Positions 1-8,074 of a stretch of DNA of 51,948 nt are shown in pieces. The stretch covers positions 1-51,948 of the forward strand of contig JAJZEA010000019.1 in assembly GCA_021851335.1 (NCBI GenBank). Reading direction: 5' to 3'. Source of the DNA: Acidobacteriota bacterium. GTDB taxonomy: Bacteria > Acidobacteriota > Terriglobia > Terriglobales > Acidobacteriaceae. Position 1 is the stretch's first letter, and each line of letters begins with the position of its first letter. The position numbers were made by a program, and so were the translations under genes. A model generated the notes under the pieces. That model ran no database searches and was not told the origin of the DNA. It saw nothing but the letters and a program-made list of their open reading frames with translations.

Positions 1-29
1 TCCACGCTCTCGCGCACCGCAGCCGATGG

Positions 30-35
30 TACAAT
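30..35 (+). promoter_or_regulatory. Candidate -10 box for tRNA-His
   Basis: TACAAT differs from the sigma70 -10 consensus at one position and lies 15 bases before the tRNA 5' end, which suits a start at or just before the mature end. No convincing -35 element is visible, and the window begins only 29 bases upstream. This is inference from position and sequence. Confidence 0.4.
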
Positions 36-50
36 CGACAAAGTGATTAC

Positions 51-126
51 GGCGGCTATAGTTCAGCGGCAGAACGCCTGACTGTGGCTCAGGATGTCGT
101 GGGTTCGATCCCCACTAGCCGCCCCA
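51..126 (+). tRNA. tRNA-His (anticodon GTG)
   Basis: The gene folds into a full cloverleaf. The acceptor arm GCGGCTA pairs with TAGCCGC. The extra 5' G at 51 (G-1) can pair with C123 at the discriminator position, the hallmark of tRNA-His. The anticodon stem CCTGA/TCAGG closes a 7-base loop with GTG at 84-86. The T-arm carries GGTTCGATCCC, and CCA is encoded at 124-126. A -10-like TACAAT at 30-35 lies about 15 bases upstream. The YheT-like gene follows within 60 bases on the same strand. Confidence 0.97.
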
Positions 127-181
127 CCTTGCAGGGCAATCTCGCTTTCCACAACCCCACACACCTTGTGATTCAGGCCCT

Positions 182-1255
182 TTGACCTTCCGCTCATTTG
201 CGCTTCCGCCCGATCCTCTTTGGCTGACACCGTACCCCGCCATTACGATCTTTCGTGGCGGACACGCTCAGACGCTTCTGGGGAACTTTTGGCCTCGTCC
301 GACTTTGGCGGAAGAAGCTGAGGCGGAGTCTGTTGTGGTGGATGAAGCCGACCAGAGCAGAGTTTTGTGCCACTGTCACTGGCAGCGCGATGGACAGACC
401 CGGCGTGTGTTTGCCGAACGGCTGACCCTGCTGCTGGTGCATGGGCTGGAGGGTTCGTCGAACTCCGGATATGTGCGCGGCATCACGGCGCTGGCGCTGC
501 GAGCCGGGTGCAACGTGATTCGCATGAATATGCGGAACTGCGGCGACACCGATGCCTGGACTCCCACGCTATATCACTCGGCGCGATCAGACGATGTGGA
601 TGCAGTTCTGCACCACTTCCAGCAGAAGCATCACCTCACTCGCATGGCGATGATCGGCTACTCGATGGGTGGCAATCTGGTGCTGAAACTTGCTGGAGAA
701 GCGGGCAGCGATGCTCCGGAGTGGATGGTTGCGGTGGCGGCGGTCAGCCCCGTCACAGACCTGGCCGAGAGTGCGGATGCGCTGCATGAGCGCTCGAATC
801 GGATTTATGAGCGGAACTTTCTGAAGCGGCTGAGGCAGCGTTTTCGTCGCAAGGCGCAGCTTTTTCCGGAGCGATATTCACTGGTCGGGCTTCCCACCAT
901 CCGTTCCATTCGCGAATTTGACAACGCTGTGACTGCGCCCCATAGTGGATTTTCTGACGCAGACGACTACTACTTTCGCGCCTCCAGCGCGAGGCGCGCC
1001 GATGCAATCCGAATTCCGACTTTGATTCTGAATGCTCTGGACGATCCATTCATTCGCATGCGCGCCGATACCCGTCAGAAGCTTTTGGCAAACAAGGCTG
1101 TGCGCCTGATTGAAACCCAACAGGGCGGCCATTGCGCGTTTCTAGCCAGGCGAGAACGCAGCAAGACGTTTCATCGCCACTGGGCCGAAAGGGTTGTAAC
1201 GAATTTTGTGATTGCAGCAGCGTCCATTGCGACGGAGCAACGGAATGGAAGCTGA
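182..1255 (+). CDS. YheT-family alpha/beta hydrolase
   Basis: This 357-residue protein matches the YheT/ABHD1-3-like branch of alpha/beta hydrolases, putative carboxylesterases whose physiological substrates are mostly unknown. The N-terminal FRGGHAQTLLG block (residues 24-34) is typical of the family. The oxyanion segment HGLEGS is at 87-92, and the nucleophile is Ser161 in GYSMGG. Asp288 (in LDDPF) and His317 (in QGGHCAF) complete the probable triad. No signal peptide is seen, so it should be cytoplasmic. The start is a TTG only 55 bases after tRNA-His, chosen because the family N-terminus begins there; no strong ribosome-binding site supports it. The 3' end overlaps the next gene by 11 bases, suggesting coupling. 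Confidence 0.85.
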   Translation: MTFRSFALPPDPLWLTPYPAITIFRGGHAQTLLGNFWPRPTLAEEAEAESVVVDEADQSRVLCHCHWQRDGQTRRVFAERLTLLLVHGLEGSSNSGYVRGITALALRAGCNVIRMNMRNCGDTDAWTPTLYHSARSDDVDAVLHHFQQKHHLTRMAMIGYSMGGNLVLKLAGEAGSDAPEWMVAVAAVSPVTDLAESADALHERSNRIYERNFLKRLRQRFRRKAQLFPERYSLVGLPTIRSIREFDNAVTAPHSGFSDADDYYFRASSARRADAIRIPTLILNALDDPFIRMRADTRQKLLANKAVRLIETQQGGHCAFLARRERSKTFHRHWAERVVTNFVIAAASIATEQRNGS

Positions 1256-1856
1256 CTGGAGCGTGGAGTTGGGTAGCGATGCGCCCGTGATCGATCAGGG
1301 CTGGCCAGGGTGGATCGACATTTGTCAGGATCGGTCCCGGATTGCGTTGCTCGATGAAGTGCGCACCTTCCCTCCGCTCGAGAAAGCGCTGCGATGGGTA
1401 CTTGAATCGAACTGCGGCATGGTACCGACGAAATGTGATTTCTGGACGCGCGATGAGCCAGTGGATGCGTGCGAATATGATGCCGACCCCGGGGCGAATT
1501 CCACAACCGCAAACTGTTTTGTGGATCTGATGCCGCAAGCTGCAACGCACTGGATCAATCTGGCCTGGGCAGAACGCTGGGCTGAAGCAAGTATCAAGAA
1601 ATTGCAGGCAATTCGCTGCCGGAATACACGCGTCGAAGTCGTCTTGAGGCAGGCCTTCAACGATGACCTGGCTTTTCTGGGAGTTTCACTTTACATCAGC
1701 GCCTGTGGCATCTCGACCAGGCAAGCCAGGAGCACGTTAGCTTCGGCACTTCCACACGCGTTGAGGGCCATATGTATGGTAAATGCAGACCGTGAAAGCG
1801 CGCCCGGAGACGGAGCGCAGATTACAATGAAAGTGCAGTCTCCTGCGGGCGAGTAG
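1245..1856 (+). CDS. Hypothetical protein, 3' end inside tRNA-Arg
   Basis: I do not recognise this 203-residue protein. It is soluble, rich in Trp, Cys and acidic residues, with no signal peptide or membrane span. The ATG at 1245 has a GGAG seven bases upstream and overlaps the end of the YheT-like gene by 11 bases, which argues for a real co-translated gene. The C-terminal half (LARRAFN-like region onward) resembles a small folded domain but no motif is diagnostic. The stop codon TAG at 1854-1856 lies inside the first ten bases of tRNA-Arg, so mRNA and tRNA cannot both be intact from one transcript. Function unknown; coding status is fairly likely from the start context and neighbour overlap. 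Confidence 0.65.
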   Translation: MEADWSVELGSDAPVIDQGWPGWIDICQDRSRIALLDEVRTFPPLEKALRWVLESNCGMVPTKCDFWTRDEPVDACEYDADPGANSTTANCFVDLMPQAATHWINLAWAERWAEASIKKLQAIRCRNTRVEVVLRQAFNDDLAFLGVSLYISACGISTRQARSTLASALPHALRAICMVNADRESAPGDGAQITMKVQSPAGE

Positions 1857-1923
1857 CTCAATTGGATAGAGCAACGGCCTTCTAAGCCGTAGGTTACAGG
1901 TTCGATCCCTGTCTCGCCTACCA
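1847..1923 (+). tRNA. tRNA-Arg (anticodon TCT)
   Basis: The gene forms a cloverleaf with acceptor GGGCGAG/CTCGCCT (terminal G:U pair), a D-arm TAGCTCAATTGGATAGAGCA, and anticodon stem ACGGC/GCCGT. The 7-base loop holds TCT at 1881-1883. The T-arm has GGTTCGATCCC, the discriminator is A1920, and CCA is encoded at 1921-1923. It decodes AGA/AGG. No separate promoter is obvious because the preceding gene runs into its acceptor stem; it is probably cut out of the yheT-like transcript. Confidence 0.97.
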
Positions 1924-2125
1924 TTCGCCACAATCCATTGCAGTTGGAAGTTGAACGCGCTGATGCCGGGCTCGATTTTCCGGGAAAATGCTGCTTCGAT
2001 GCTCTTCTGCGAGTGCACATGCTCGAGCGTGTTTCCTACATACCGCGGTGACTTCATCGCGGGGGGTCTGATATGCGTGGCTTTTGACTTTGGCTTATGG
2101 ATGAAACACGCTCACGGATTCTGAT

Positions 2126-3007
2126 TTAGTAGGTCAGGGTGGCGATGATGGTGTCAGAGTAGCTGCCGGGCGCAATGGATTGGCCTGCTGGAATCTGTCC
2201 GTAGACGGTGACGGATTGTGTAGTGCCGTTGCCGGTGCCTGTCACCCAGTTGGTTGCCGCGGTGTTGCCCCAGTTCACGGTGCGCGCCGCATCGGAGTAG
2301 AGGCCGTAGTGCAGCAGCGCACCACGCGGGCCGGTCATGGCGCGCTTGGTGATGGTGGCTCCTTTACTTTTCCCCGCGTTGAGGCCAATGGTGTAGCTGG
2401 TGGCATCCGAGCAGGTCGCAGAGATCGTCGAGGTGGAGTTATTCACTGCGCCGGAGTAGGTGCCGAAAGCCATTGCAGAGGAAGATACGGTGCAGTGAGC
2501 CTTTGCGCTGGCGTTCACCAGAAAGCTGGCGGTAACAGTTGCAACACCCGCGCCTTCCACGGAGGCGGTAATCCGATCGGAGTAGGTTCCGACCGTGACA
2601 TACTGATTGGCGGGAAGCTGGCCGTAGATGTTGTATTTCTGGGCTGTTCCCGTACCGGTACCCGTGACCCAGTTGGTGCCGGAGCTATCGCCCCAGTTGA
2701 TGGAGTGGGAAGCGTTCGTGTAGATGCCGTAGCGCAGTAAAGTTCCGGACGGTCCGCTCATGGCGCGATCAGTGATGGTGGCTCCAGAGCTGAGGCCGGA
2801 GTTGAGCGCGATGCCGTAGGCGAGTCCTTTGGAGCAAGTGACGGTGAGTGTGCCGGTGATGTTTTTGAGGCTGGCGACGTAGCTGGCAAAGTTAATACCA
2901 ACGGCCTTCACCGTACATCTGTTGGCACCCAGAGCAGGAAGCGCTGTGCTAAGCAAAAACAGCAGTAGGAGCGCAGACCGGCGAAACTTGTATGGAATAC
3001 GGTTCAT
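2126..3007 (-). CDS. Two-domain SCPU (spore coat U) pilus tip-like protein
   Basis: This 293-residue protein has a signal peptide (about 1-28, ending near ALPALGA) and two tandem SCPU domains, at about 29-165 and 170-293. Each domain has the paired cysteines (31/58 and 172/199), the G-A-T-I/V-T-x-R-x-M-x-G-P-x-G block and a Y-G-x-x-P-A motif. The protein ends in the beta strand TIIATLTY, as expected for chaperone-usher subunits. In archaic (sigma) pili the two-domain subunit encoded after the usher is usually the tip adhesin; that role is inferred here. The start is the ATG at 3007, which overlaps the usher stop as ATGA. A longer upstream reading would lie wholly inside the usher gene and lack a signal peptide at its start. 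Confidence 0.88.
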   Translation of the reverse strand: MNRIPYKFRRSALLLLFLLSTALPALGANRCTVKAVGINFASYVASLKNITGTLTVTCSKGLAYGIALNSGLSSGATITDRAMSGPSGTLLRYGIYTNASHSINWGDSSGTNWVTGTGTGTAQKYNIYGQLPANQYVTVGTYSDRITASVEGAGVATVTASFLVNASAKAHCTVSSSAMAFGTYSGAVNNSTSTISATCSDATSYTIGLNAGKSKGATITKRAMTGPRGALLHYGLYSDAARTVNWGNTAATNWVTGTGNGTTQSVTVYGQIPAGQSIAPGSYSDTIIATLTY

Positions 3008-5523
3008 TTTTTCTGCTCCACGCAACGCAGGGGTCCGATGACAGGCACCTGACCGGGCGTTGGCTTGTAAGTGAATCGGACGGAGCACCGACTGCCGTCG
3101 TCCATTTGTACGGAGATTTCGTTTCTGTCGCCAAGGTTCTTCACGTAGGCTTCGCCGTCATAGCCAACAGGGAACATGATTCCAGTAGACAACAGGGTTG
3201 CCGTGCTGCCGACAGGAATCGCGACGCCTTTTTCGTCCGCCAGACGAATGAGCGCGCCGCGGCTAAACTCCATGGGAAACTTCACGATCACGCCGGATCG
3301 GAACTGCGGCCGAACGATTTTCTTGTCATTGTCGAGGGTGATGTCAAGCGGAATATCGGTGGGGCTGATGGAGATGCGATTTTCATCGTAGGAGCGCATG
3401 TCGGGCACGAGCAGGCGCCCTGATTTTCCTGTGGTTCCAACATCACGATTTTCCTGATAGACGCGGACGTTCTTCATCGGGTTGGTATCGACGATGGCGA
3501 AGCTGTCGTAGATGGTGTTCGAGGGGAAGATTGCGTGGTCGACATAGGATAGAGCACCCTGCGCTTCCACTTGGTATGTCGTCGCACCGTCGCCTGTATC
3601 AACACCGGCGTAGAACAAGCCGATCGGTGACTTGTACTGGAGTTGGCCGAACTCGTGGTAGCTGCTGCCTGCGGAGAAATATGTGTTGTAGCCCCAGTCG
3701 CCGATGTCTGGGGCAGATTGCTGCACCTGCACCTCGGCGATGCCGTCCGAGGTACCGCTCACGTCGACCGAACTGCGATGACCGAAGGGAATGTTGATGC
3801 CAGCTTCGAGTCCGTTGTAATTGCCTTCGCCGCTGTAGGTGATGAAATCCGTGGCGTAGAGATTGATCTTGTGAAAGCTGCGCGAGAAGTTGAGCGAGAG
3901 CAGTTTGGTGGACTGCGCGGTGATGGCATTGAGCGCGAAGTTGACCACAGGCGCGCCCTGAACGATATCGCTGTAGGCAACACCGGCAGAGCCAAGGCGT
4001 TTGGAAGCAAGCGTGAAAAATCCGCTGACTTGCTTGCTGGTGACGCCTTCTCCGTTCATCGTGGCGATGTTGCGATAGTTTTTTGTCGCCTGAATGAGCG
4101 AGCCTCCCACGCTGAGAATGGTTCCGATGTGCTGGGCACCGACGGAGTAGAGTTCACCGGTCTCTCCGCCGCCCTCACTGACGGAGGCATCGAAGTTGAC
4201 CGTGCCCAGTGTGCCCACCTGATAGACTGCTCCGCCGCCTCCGTTGTACGCACCGAAGGTTCCTTCGCTGCCGCCTTCGAGGGTGAGCTTGTCGGTGATT
4301 CCTCGGCGATAGAGTGCCGCTCCAGCAAGCTTGCCATAGGATTCTCCGACTGAACCCCAGTTTCTGCGAACCAGGCCGAACTGCCCGGCATAGTCTTGCA
4401 GGCCTGGCTTGAGAAGGGTGGGACTGGCATAGAACGGCTGGTTCACTGTGACCTGCTGGCCCATGGCGTTGGTGACAGTAAGAGTAATATTTCCTGCTCC
4501 GGCGATGACGGGGAGCTGCGGCGTTTGGAACGGGCCAGAACCAACCTCGGACGAGAGCATGAGGTTGCCGTTGGCCAGGACGTTGATGGTTCCTGGCACG
4601 GCGGCAGAGCCGGAGATGGAGGGTAGCGGGAAGGTGATGAGATCGGGCCGGAGCGCGAAATTCGAGTGGAACTTGAAACCCTCCATGTAGACGGGCTGCG
4701 TCCAGGCCAGAGAGTCGGTGATGTAGTCGCCGACGATGAACTGGCGAAGATGATCGGCATCAGAGTATGTGAAGTCCGTGTTGAGGCGGATATCGGAAAA
4801 CGCTCCAGGACCGTTAGCGGCAGCGCCAGTGAAGGTGAGCCAACTGGAGCTGAGGACGCCAAACGTTGAAAATGCCTGCAATTGAAGCGATCCTGACCCG
4901 CTCAACTGGCGGCTGATGAGATTGCCGATCTGGTCATAGTTGAGGGTTATGCCGGTGCCGCTTTCGATGACACGATGGCCGGTAGCATTGGGCTTTCCGC
5001 TGGAGCCGATGACGGTGGGAACCAGTGCACTGTTCTTTGCAGATACGCGAAGAATCTGATCTTTTTCGTCGAGGCTCCAGATGACGCCCGGCACGGTCGA
5101 GACATCGACGAGCGCGCTGTGGATAAGCGAGTCGGGGATGCGAATGCCCAGGTCGATCAGTTCCTGAGGGCGCGTGAGCAAGACTCCGTGTCGCATGACA
5201 AACTCGCCGATTTTCTGGGTGGAACGACCGTTGATATAGACCTCAAGCAGCAAAGACTGATCGCTGCTGGCTACGGCTGCCGGATCGAGCGAAGTGGAAT
5301 CAGAGGAATTATCAGCGTTGGAATTGTCACCAATCGCGGAGCTGGTCTTGCCCGTGGAATCCGAAGAGGCCGTTGCGTTGAGGGCGACGCGAGCAAAGGC
5401 GCGCGCGGGCGGAGCGAGCGTGAGGGTCGAAGTGAGAAGAAGGACCATGGCCACGGTTTGCACCGGGAGATTTGCTCTTGCTGGCGAGTACTCAATGCGC
5501 CATTGCAACGGAAACCTGCTCAT
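3004..5523 (-). CDS. Outer-membrane fimbrial usher (archaic chaperone-usher pathway)
   Basis: This 839-residue usher would secrete and assemble pilin subunits through the outer membrane. A hydrophobic signal segment ending PPARAFA is near residues 25-45. The usher N-terminal domain follows (about 90-150, with LEVYINGR and GVLLTRPQELIDLG). The long pore region carries repeated G-x-x-Y strands, with a plug-like part in the middle. The C-terminal domain (about 755-835) has GVAIPVGSTATL and GYDGEAYV. Its 5' end overlaps the chaperone gene by 32 bases and its stop overlaps the tip gene by four, a compact operon. The ATG at 5523 lacks a clear ribosome-binding site and the n-region is long, so translation may instead begin at GTG 5463 or ATG 5448. 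Confidence 0.92.
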   Translation of the reverse strand: MSRFPLQWRIEYSPARANLPVQTVAMVLLLTSTLTLAPPARAFARVALNATASSDSTGKTSSAIGDNSNADNSSDSTSLDPAAVASSDQSLLLEVYINGRSTQKIGEFVMRHGVLLTRPQELIDLGIRIPDSLIHSALVDVSTVPGVIWSLDEKDQILRVSAKNSALVPTVIGSSGKPNATGHRVIESGTGITLNYDQIGNLISRQLSGSGSLQLQAFSTFGVLSSSWLTFTGAAANGPGAFSDIRLNTDFTYSDADHLRQFIVGDYITDSLAWTQPVYMEGFKFHSNFALRPDLITFPLPSISGSAAVPGTINVLANGNLMLSSEVGSGPFQTPQLPVIAGAGNITLTVTNAMGQQVTVNQPFYASPTLLKPGLQDYAGQFGLVRRNWGSVGESYGKLAGAALYRRGITDKLTLEGGSEGTFGAYNGGGGAVYQVGTLGTVNFDASVSEGGGETGELYSVGAQHIGTILSVGGSLIQATKNYRNIATMNGEGVTSKQVSGFFTLASKRLGSAGVAYSDIVQGAPVVNFALNAITAQSTKLLSLNFSRSFHKINLYATDFITYSGEGNYNGLEAGINIPFGHRSSVDVSGTSDGIAEVQVQQSAPDIGDWGYNTYFSAGSSYHEFGQLQYKSPIGLFYAGVDTGDGATTYQVEAQGALSYVDHAIFPSNTIYDSFAIVDTNPMKNVRVYQENRDVGTTGKSGRLLVPDMRSYDENRISISPTDIPLDITLDNDKKIVRPQFRSGVIVKFPMEFSRGALIRLADEKGVAIPVGSTATLLSTGIMFPVGYDGEAYVKNLGDRNEISVQMDDGSRCSVRFTYKPTPGQVPVIGPLRCVEQKK

Positions 5524-6229
5524 GGATCGATGAACTGATGCTCTGCGCGGTCAGCACAAGCGAATCGCCAGATGGCGGCAGCGATCCAGTAAAATCAATC
5601 GGCCAGCGCTGGGTGGAGTTGGCGAGAATGTAAGGGGAAGCTCCGCGGATCGGATGGAGTTTGCGTCCGTCCGTCGTTGTCAGCTCAATATTGCGGAGCA
5701 CATCGTGGGCCGACCCACTGTTGATGCCGACCAGGACCAGCTTGTCGCTGCTTTGCTCCAGGTGAAAGGCGATCAGTGGCCGAACGCGAGACACAGGCTC
5801 AGCGAAAACCGGAAGGGAAAGTCGCAGCACAATACGAATCGTGCCCGCCGTGGAAGCTGCTGGAATCTGATCGACCAGAATGCGGTATGTGGACTCCTGC
5901 GTCGTGGGTGCCTGGCGGAGAACCATGCGGATGATCTGGGTAGCTCCCGGAGCAATGGTGACCAGCGGCGGGCTAACCAGCAATCCGGAGGTTGGGGTGA
6001 GCTGATCCTCGCCATTCTTGATTGACCAGTCATAAGCACGAATCTGGACGGCTGTATCGGCTGTGGCTTTGTTGATGACCGACAGGGTTGCTGTCTTTTC
6101 GCCATTTTGAAGGAAGATGTTGACAGGCATGACAGAGATGGTCTGTGCTGAGGCGGCCAAGCCGACAAACGCCAGCAAGAAGGCTACCGCTGCATGAAGT
6201 AAAAGTTGTCTCCGAGCGATTTGCATCAT
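5492..6229 (-). CDS. Periplasmic pilus assembly chaperone (PapD-like)
   Basis: This 245-residue protein should bind pilin subunits in the periplasm by donor-strand complementation and pass them to the usher. The signal peptide runs to about residue 29 (AASAQ). The N-terminal Ig-like domain follows with VMPVNIFLQNG, VINKATADTAVQIRAYDW and the SPP/TIAPG turn. YRILVDQIP and a LRLSLPVF stretch match the subunit-binding G1 strand and the domain hinge. The C-terminal domain is short, as in archaic systems. The start is the first of two adjacent ATGs (6229, 6226), preceded by GGGGATG; a longer upstream reading would add 30 residues before the signal peptide. It is encoded between the SCPU pilin and the usher. 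Confidence 0.9.
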   Translation of the reverse strand: MMQIARRQLLLHAAVAFLLAFVGLAASAQTISVMPVNIFLQNGEKTATLSVINKATADTAVQIRAYDWSIKNGEDQLTPTSGLLVSPPLVTIAPGATQIIRMVLRQAPTTQESTYRILVDQIPAASTAGTIRIVLRLSLPVFAEPVSRVRPLIAFHLEQSSDKLVLVGINSGSAHDVLRNIELTTTDGRKLHPIRGASPYILANSTQRWPIDFTGSLPPSGDSLVLTAQSISSSIHEQVSVAMAH

Positions 6230-6429
6230 CCATCCCCAGTGTTTCAGTCCAGAAGAAAACGAATTTGCGCCGACTGCCACAGGCAATAGGAAGCAGGAAC
6301 CGCGCGAGTCTGCACCCATCCCGAATCATCGGTTGAACGCCTGGAGCGACCAGCGTAATGATTTACTCACACAATGCCACCCGGCGCCTTGCAGCGCCGG
6401 AAGGAGCATTGAAAAGGGTATGGTTTGGA

Positions 6430-6966
6430 TTAATAGGTGACAGTCGCAGTGATGGTATCTGCATAGGCACCCGGCGTAACGGACTGCCCTGCGGGAATGC
6501 TGCCGTAAACAGTCAGCAAATCCGCGGTGGTTCCTGTTGTCGATCCGGATACTGTGTCCGTGCCAACGGTGTTGCCCCAGTTGGTGGTCAGCGAGGAGTT
6601 CTGATAGAGGGCATAGTTCAGCGTTGCGCCTCCAGGCCCAGTCATTTTGCGTGCCGTCACAGTGGCCCCCGTTGCCGCACCTGCATTGAGGCCCACATTG
6701 AAGGGAGTCGTCTGGTTACAGGTGACGCTGATGGTGGTGTTCAAGGAAGATGCCGATCCGGTATAGGTTCCGAAAGGCAGCGCGTTCGCCGAAATTGTGC
6801 ACACCGAAGCAACGGTGGCGGTGACCTGAAAAGTTGTAGTGACACTGGTTGTGGCAAAAGCCGGCGTACTTGCGATGCCAACCATGGAGAGCACTGCCGC
6901 TGCAACCCCGGACTTGATCCAGAATTTCGCGCCGACGTTCCTTCGGATTGAGTTCAATTTCATCAT
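6430..6966 (-). CDS. SCPU-domain major pilin subunit
   Basis: This 178-residue secreted protein has a signal peptide (cleavage near AFA, residue 38) and one SCPU domain. The domain contains VCTISANALPFGTYTG, a second Cys in SVTCNQT, the GATVTARKMTGPGGA block and Y-G-S-I-P-A-G-Q. It ends in TITATVTY, the conserved C-terminal strand of these subunits. Being single-domain and encoded first, ahead of the chaperone, it is the likely pilus shaft subunit (inference). The start has two tandem ATGs at 6966 and 6963, with GAGGA seven bases upstream. A 200-base gap separates it from the chaperone gene. It is close in sequence to both domains of the tip protein, so the operon probably arose by duplication. 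Confidence 0.88.
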   Translation of the reverse strand: MMKLNSIRRNVGAKFWIKSGVAAAVLSMVGIASTPAFATTSVTTTFQVTATVASVCTISANALPFGTYTGSASSLNTTISVTCNQTTPFNVGLNAGAATGATVTARKMTGPGGATLNYALYQNSSLTTNWGNTVGTDTVSGSTTGTTADLLTVYGSIPAGQSVTPGAYADTITATVTY

Positions 6967-7297
6967 TCGTAGTTCCTCAGTCTTCTGCGAATTGCTTCGC
7001 GGTAGGTTGATTTAGCGGCACCACAACAGTGAGAGCCGGTATCCATTGCGCTACCAAGCAGGAGACAACCGCATTCCGCCTGATTTGCATACTTGGAATC
7101 TACGTTTCATCCTAGCGGGAATCAATACAACTTATGCATCGATTCCAATACTCATTGGTACCCAGATTGCGGCCTGAAATGCCCGCAGAAAGGTTACCTG
7201 AACGAGGAGAGAAGATATCTGGTGAAGCTTTGTTTGGAAGCTTTGTCGGAGGGTCAACTTAGGACTTAGTTACTTTTTATCTTCACAGAATTGGACT
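6967..7297. other. Intergenic region upstream of the pilin gene
   Basis: No gene is visible in these 331 bases. The stretch probably holds the pilus operon promoter reading leftward. It contains an inverted repeat CCAAT-ACTC-ATTGG at 7145-7158 and a direct repeat of GAAGCTTTGT at 7224-7233 and 7237-7246 (13-base period). A small hairpin GCGAA-TTGC-TTCGC lies near 6984-6998, in the probable 5' leader of the pilin mRNA. No clean sigma70 promoter could be assigned by eye. Confidence 0.5.
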
Positions 7298-7720
7298 TCA
7301 GTATTCCACGGTGAGCAGCAGCAGGCTCTCAGAGGATGGTGCCTCAGAACTCATGACCGCAGGGGAATATCCAGTTTCACGGATTGGTCTGGCAACGGTT
7401 TGCTGCGGCATCAAGGCAGAACGCTCACTTGCAGAGGATGCAAATTCTGCGGAAGAGGCAGTTTGCATGGCAAGCCGGTAGGAAGATCCAAAGGCGCATT
7501 GAACACTCACATCCGATACTGCTTTATCCTTATAGGATATTGATATATATGGACTTGACTGCACGGTGCAGGAGTCCTCAACCATTGCGGAAACCATAAA
7601 CCTGGCACTGCGCACGGCAGCCTGAGCGAAAACCCCGGCAACGAGAAACAACAGAATCGAAGCTGCTACAACCAACGCTTGCAACCCGAAGTTTTTGCTC
7701 GAATTGGCTTGAATGGTCAT
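7298..7720 (-). CDS. Diverged SCPU-like secreted protein
   Basis: This 140-residue protein has a signal segment (about 13-35, LVVAASILLFLVAGVFAQA) and a short mature part. That part keeps the SCPU framework cysteines (51 in EDSCTVQ, 75 in VQCAFG) and ends LLLLTVEY, resembling the ATVTY/ATLTY ends of the neighbouring pilins. The central G-x-T-x-R-x-M-x-G-P block is lost and replaced by a Ser-rich, low-complexity stretch. I read it as a diverged minor pilin or a decayed copy. The start is ATG 7720, which places the signal peptide near the N-terminus; the frame stays open upstream to 7840. It is encoded 331 bases ahead of the pilin and in the same direction. Confidence 0.6.
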   Translation of the reverse strand: MTIQANSSKNFGLQALVVAASILLFLVAGVFAQAAVRSARFMVSAMVEDSCTVQSSPYISISYKDKAVSDVSVQCAFGSSYRLAMQTASSAEFASSASERSALMPQQTVARPIRETGYSPAVMSSEAPSSESLLLLTVEY

Positions 7721-8074
7721 GGAAGAGTAGCTCACACTCTTCTTCGGCTGATTCTTGAAAATCTCTAATCGGAATGCAGTGTTCGCTATCATGCAGCCAT
7801 CCTGCAACGGATCGAGTCGGCTCGGAAGCGAAGTACACAAGCACCGAATTTCGCCCGTCAGTCACCCCAACATGTGTCCATAGTAACAAATTTATTCCGT
7901 ATTAAAGTAACACTTTTAGGTTACCTATGGATGCATCTACCTGAATAAGGAACGGATAAAAGGGGATTTCGGATGGTATGGACTGGACAAAATCAGGATG
8001 ATTCTTTGCGTTTGTCAAAAAGATGGCGGCAGAATTGTCTTTGCATGAAGTGCGATTCTGCGATATCAAGGGAC
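7721..8074. other. Divergent intergenic region, pilin-like gene / amidohydrolase
   Basis: These 354 bases separate two divergent genes. The middle is AT-rich (7880-7960). An imperfect inverted repeat, TCCATAGTAAC at 7877-7887 and GTTACCTATGGA at 7920-7931, flanks that AT-rich centre and could be an operator serving either side. No gene is evident; an open frame leftward to 7840 continues the pilin-like frame but carries no signal peptide at its start. Confidence 0.45.

Noticed and set aside
878..1545. Long minus-strand frames over the yheT-like gene
   Set aside because: They are out-of-frame shadows of a clear hydrolase gene and carry no motif.
1737..2057. Open minus-strand frame over tRNA-Arg with RDRTCNLRLRRPLLYPIELL-like product
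   Set aside because: This is the well-known antisense translation of a tRNA gene, not a protein. It covers tRNA-Arg and overlaps the end of a better-supported gene.
1924..2125. Possible integrase remnant after tRNA-Arg (HMLERVSYI-like frame)
   Set aside because: The similarity to phage integrase C-termini is a handful of residues and the frame has stops; no att-like repeat of the tRNA 3' end was found.
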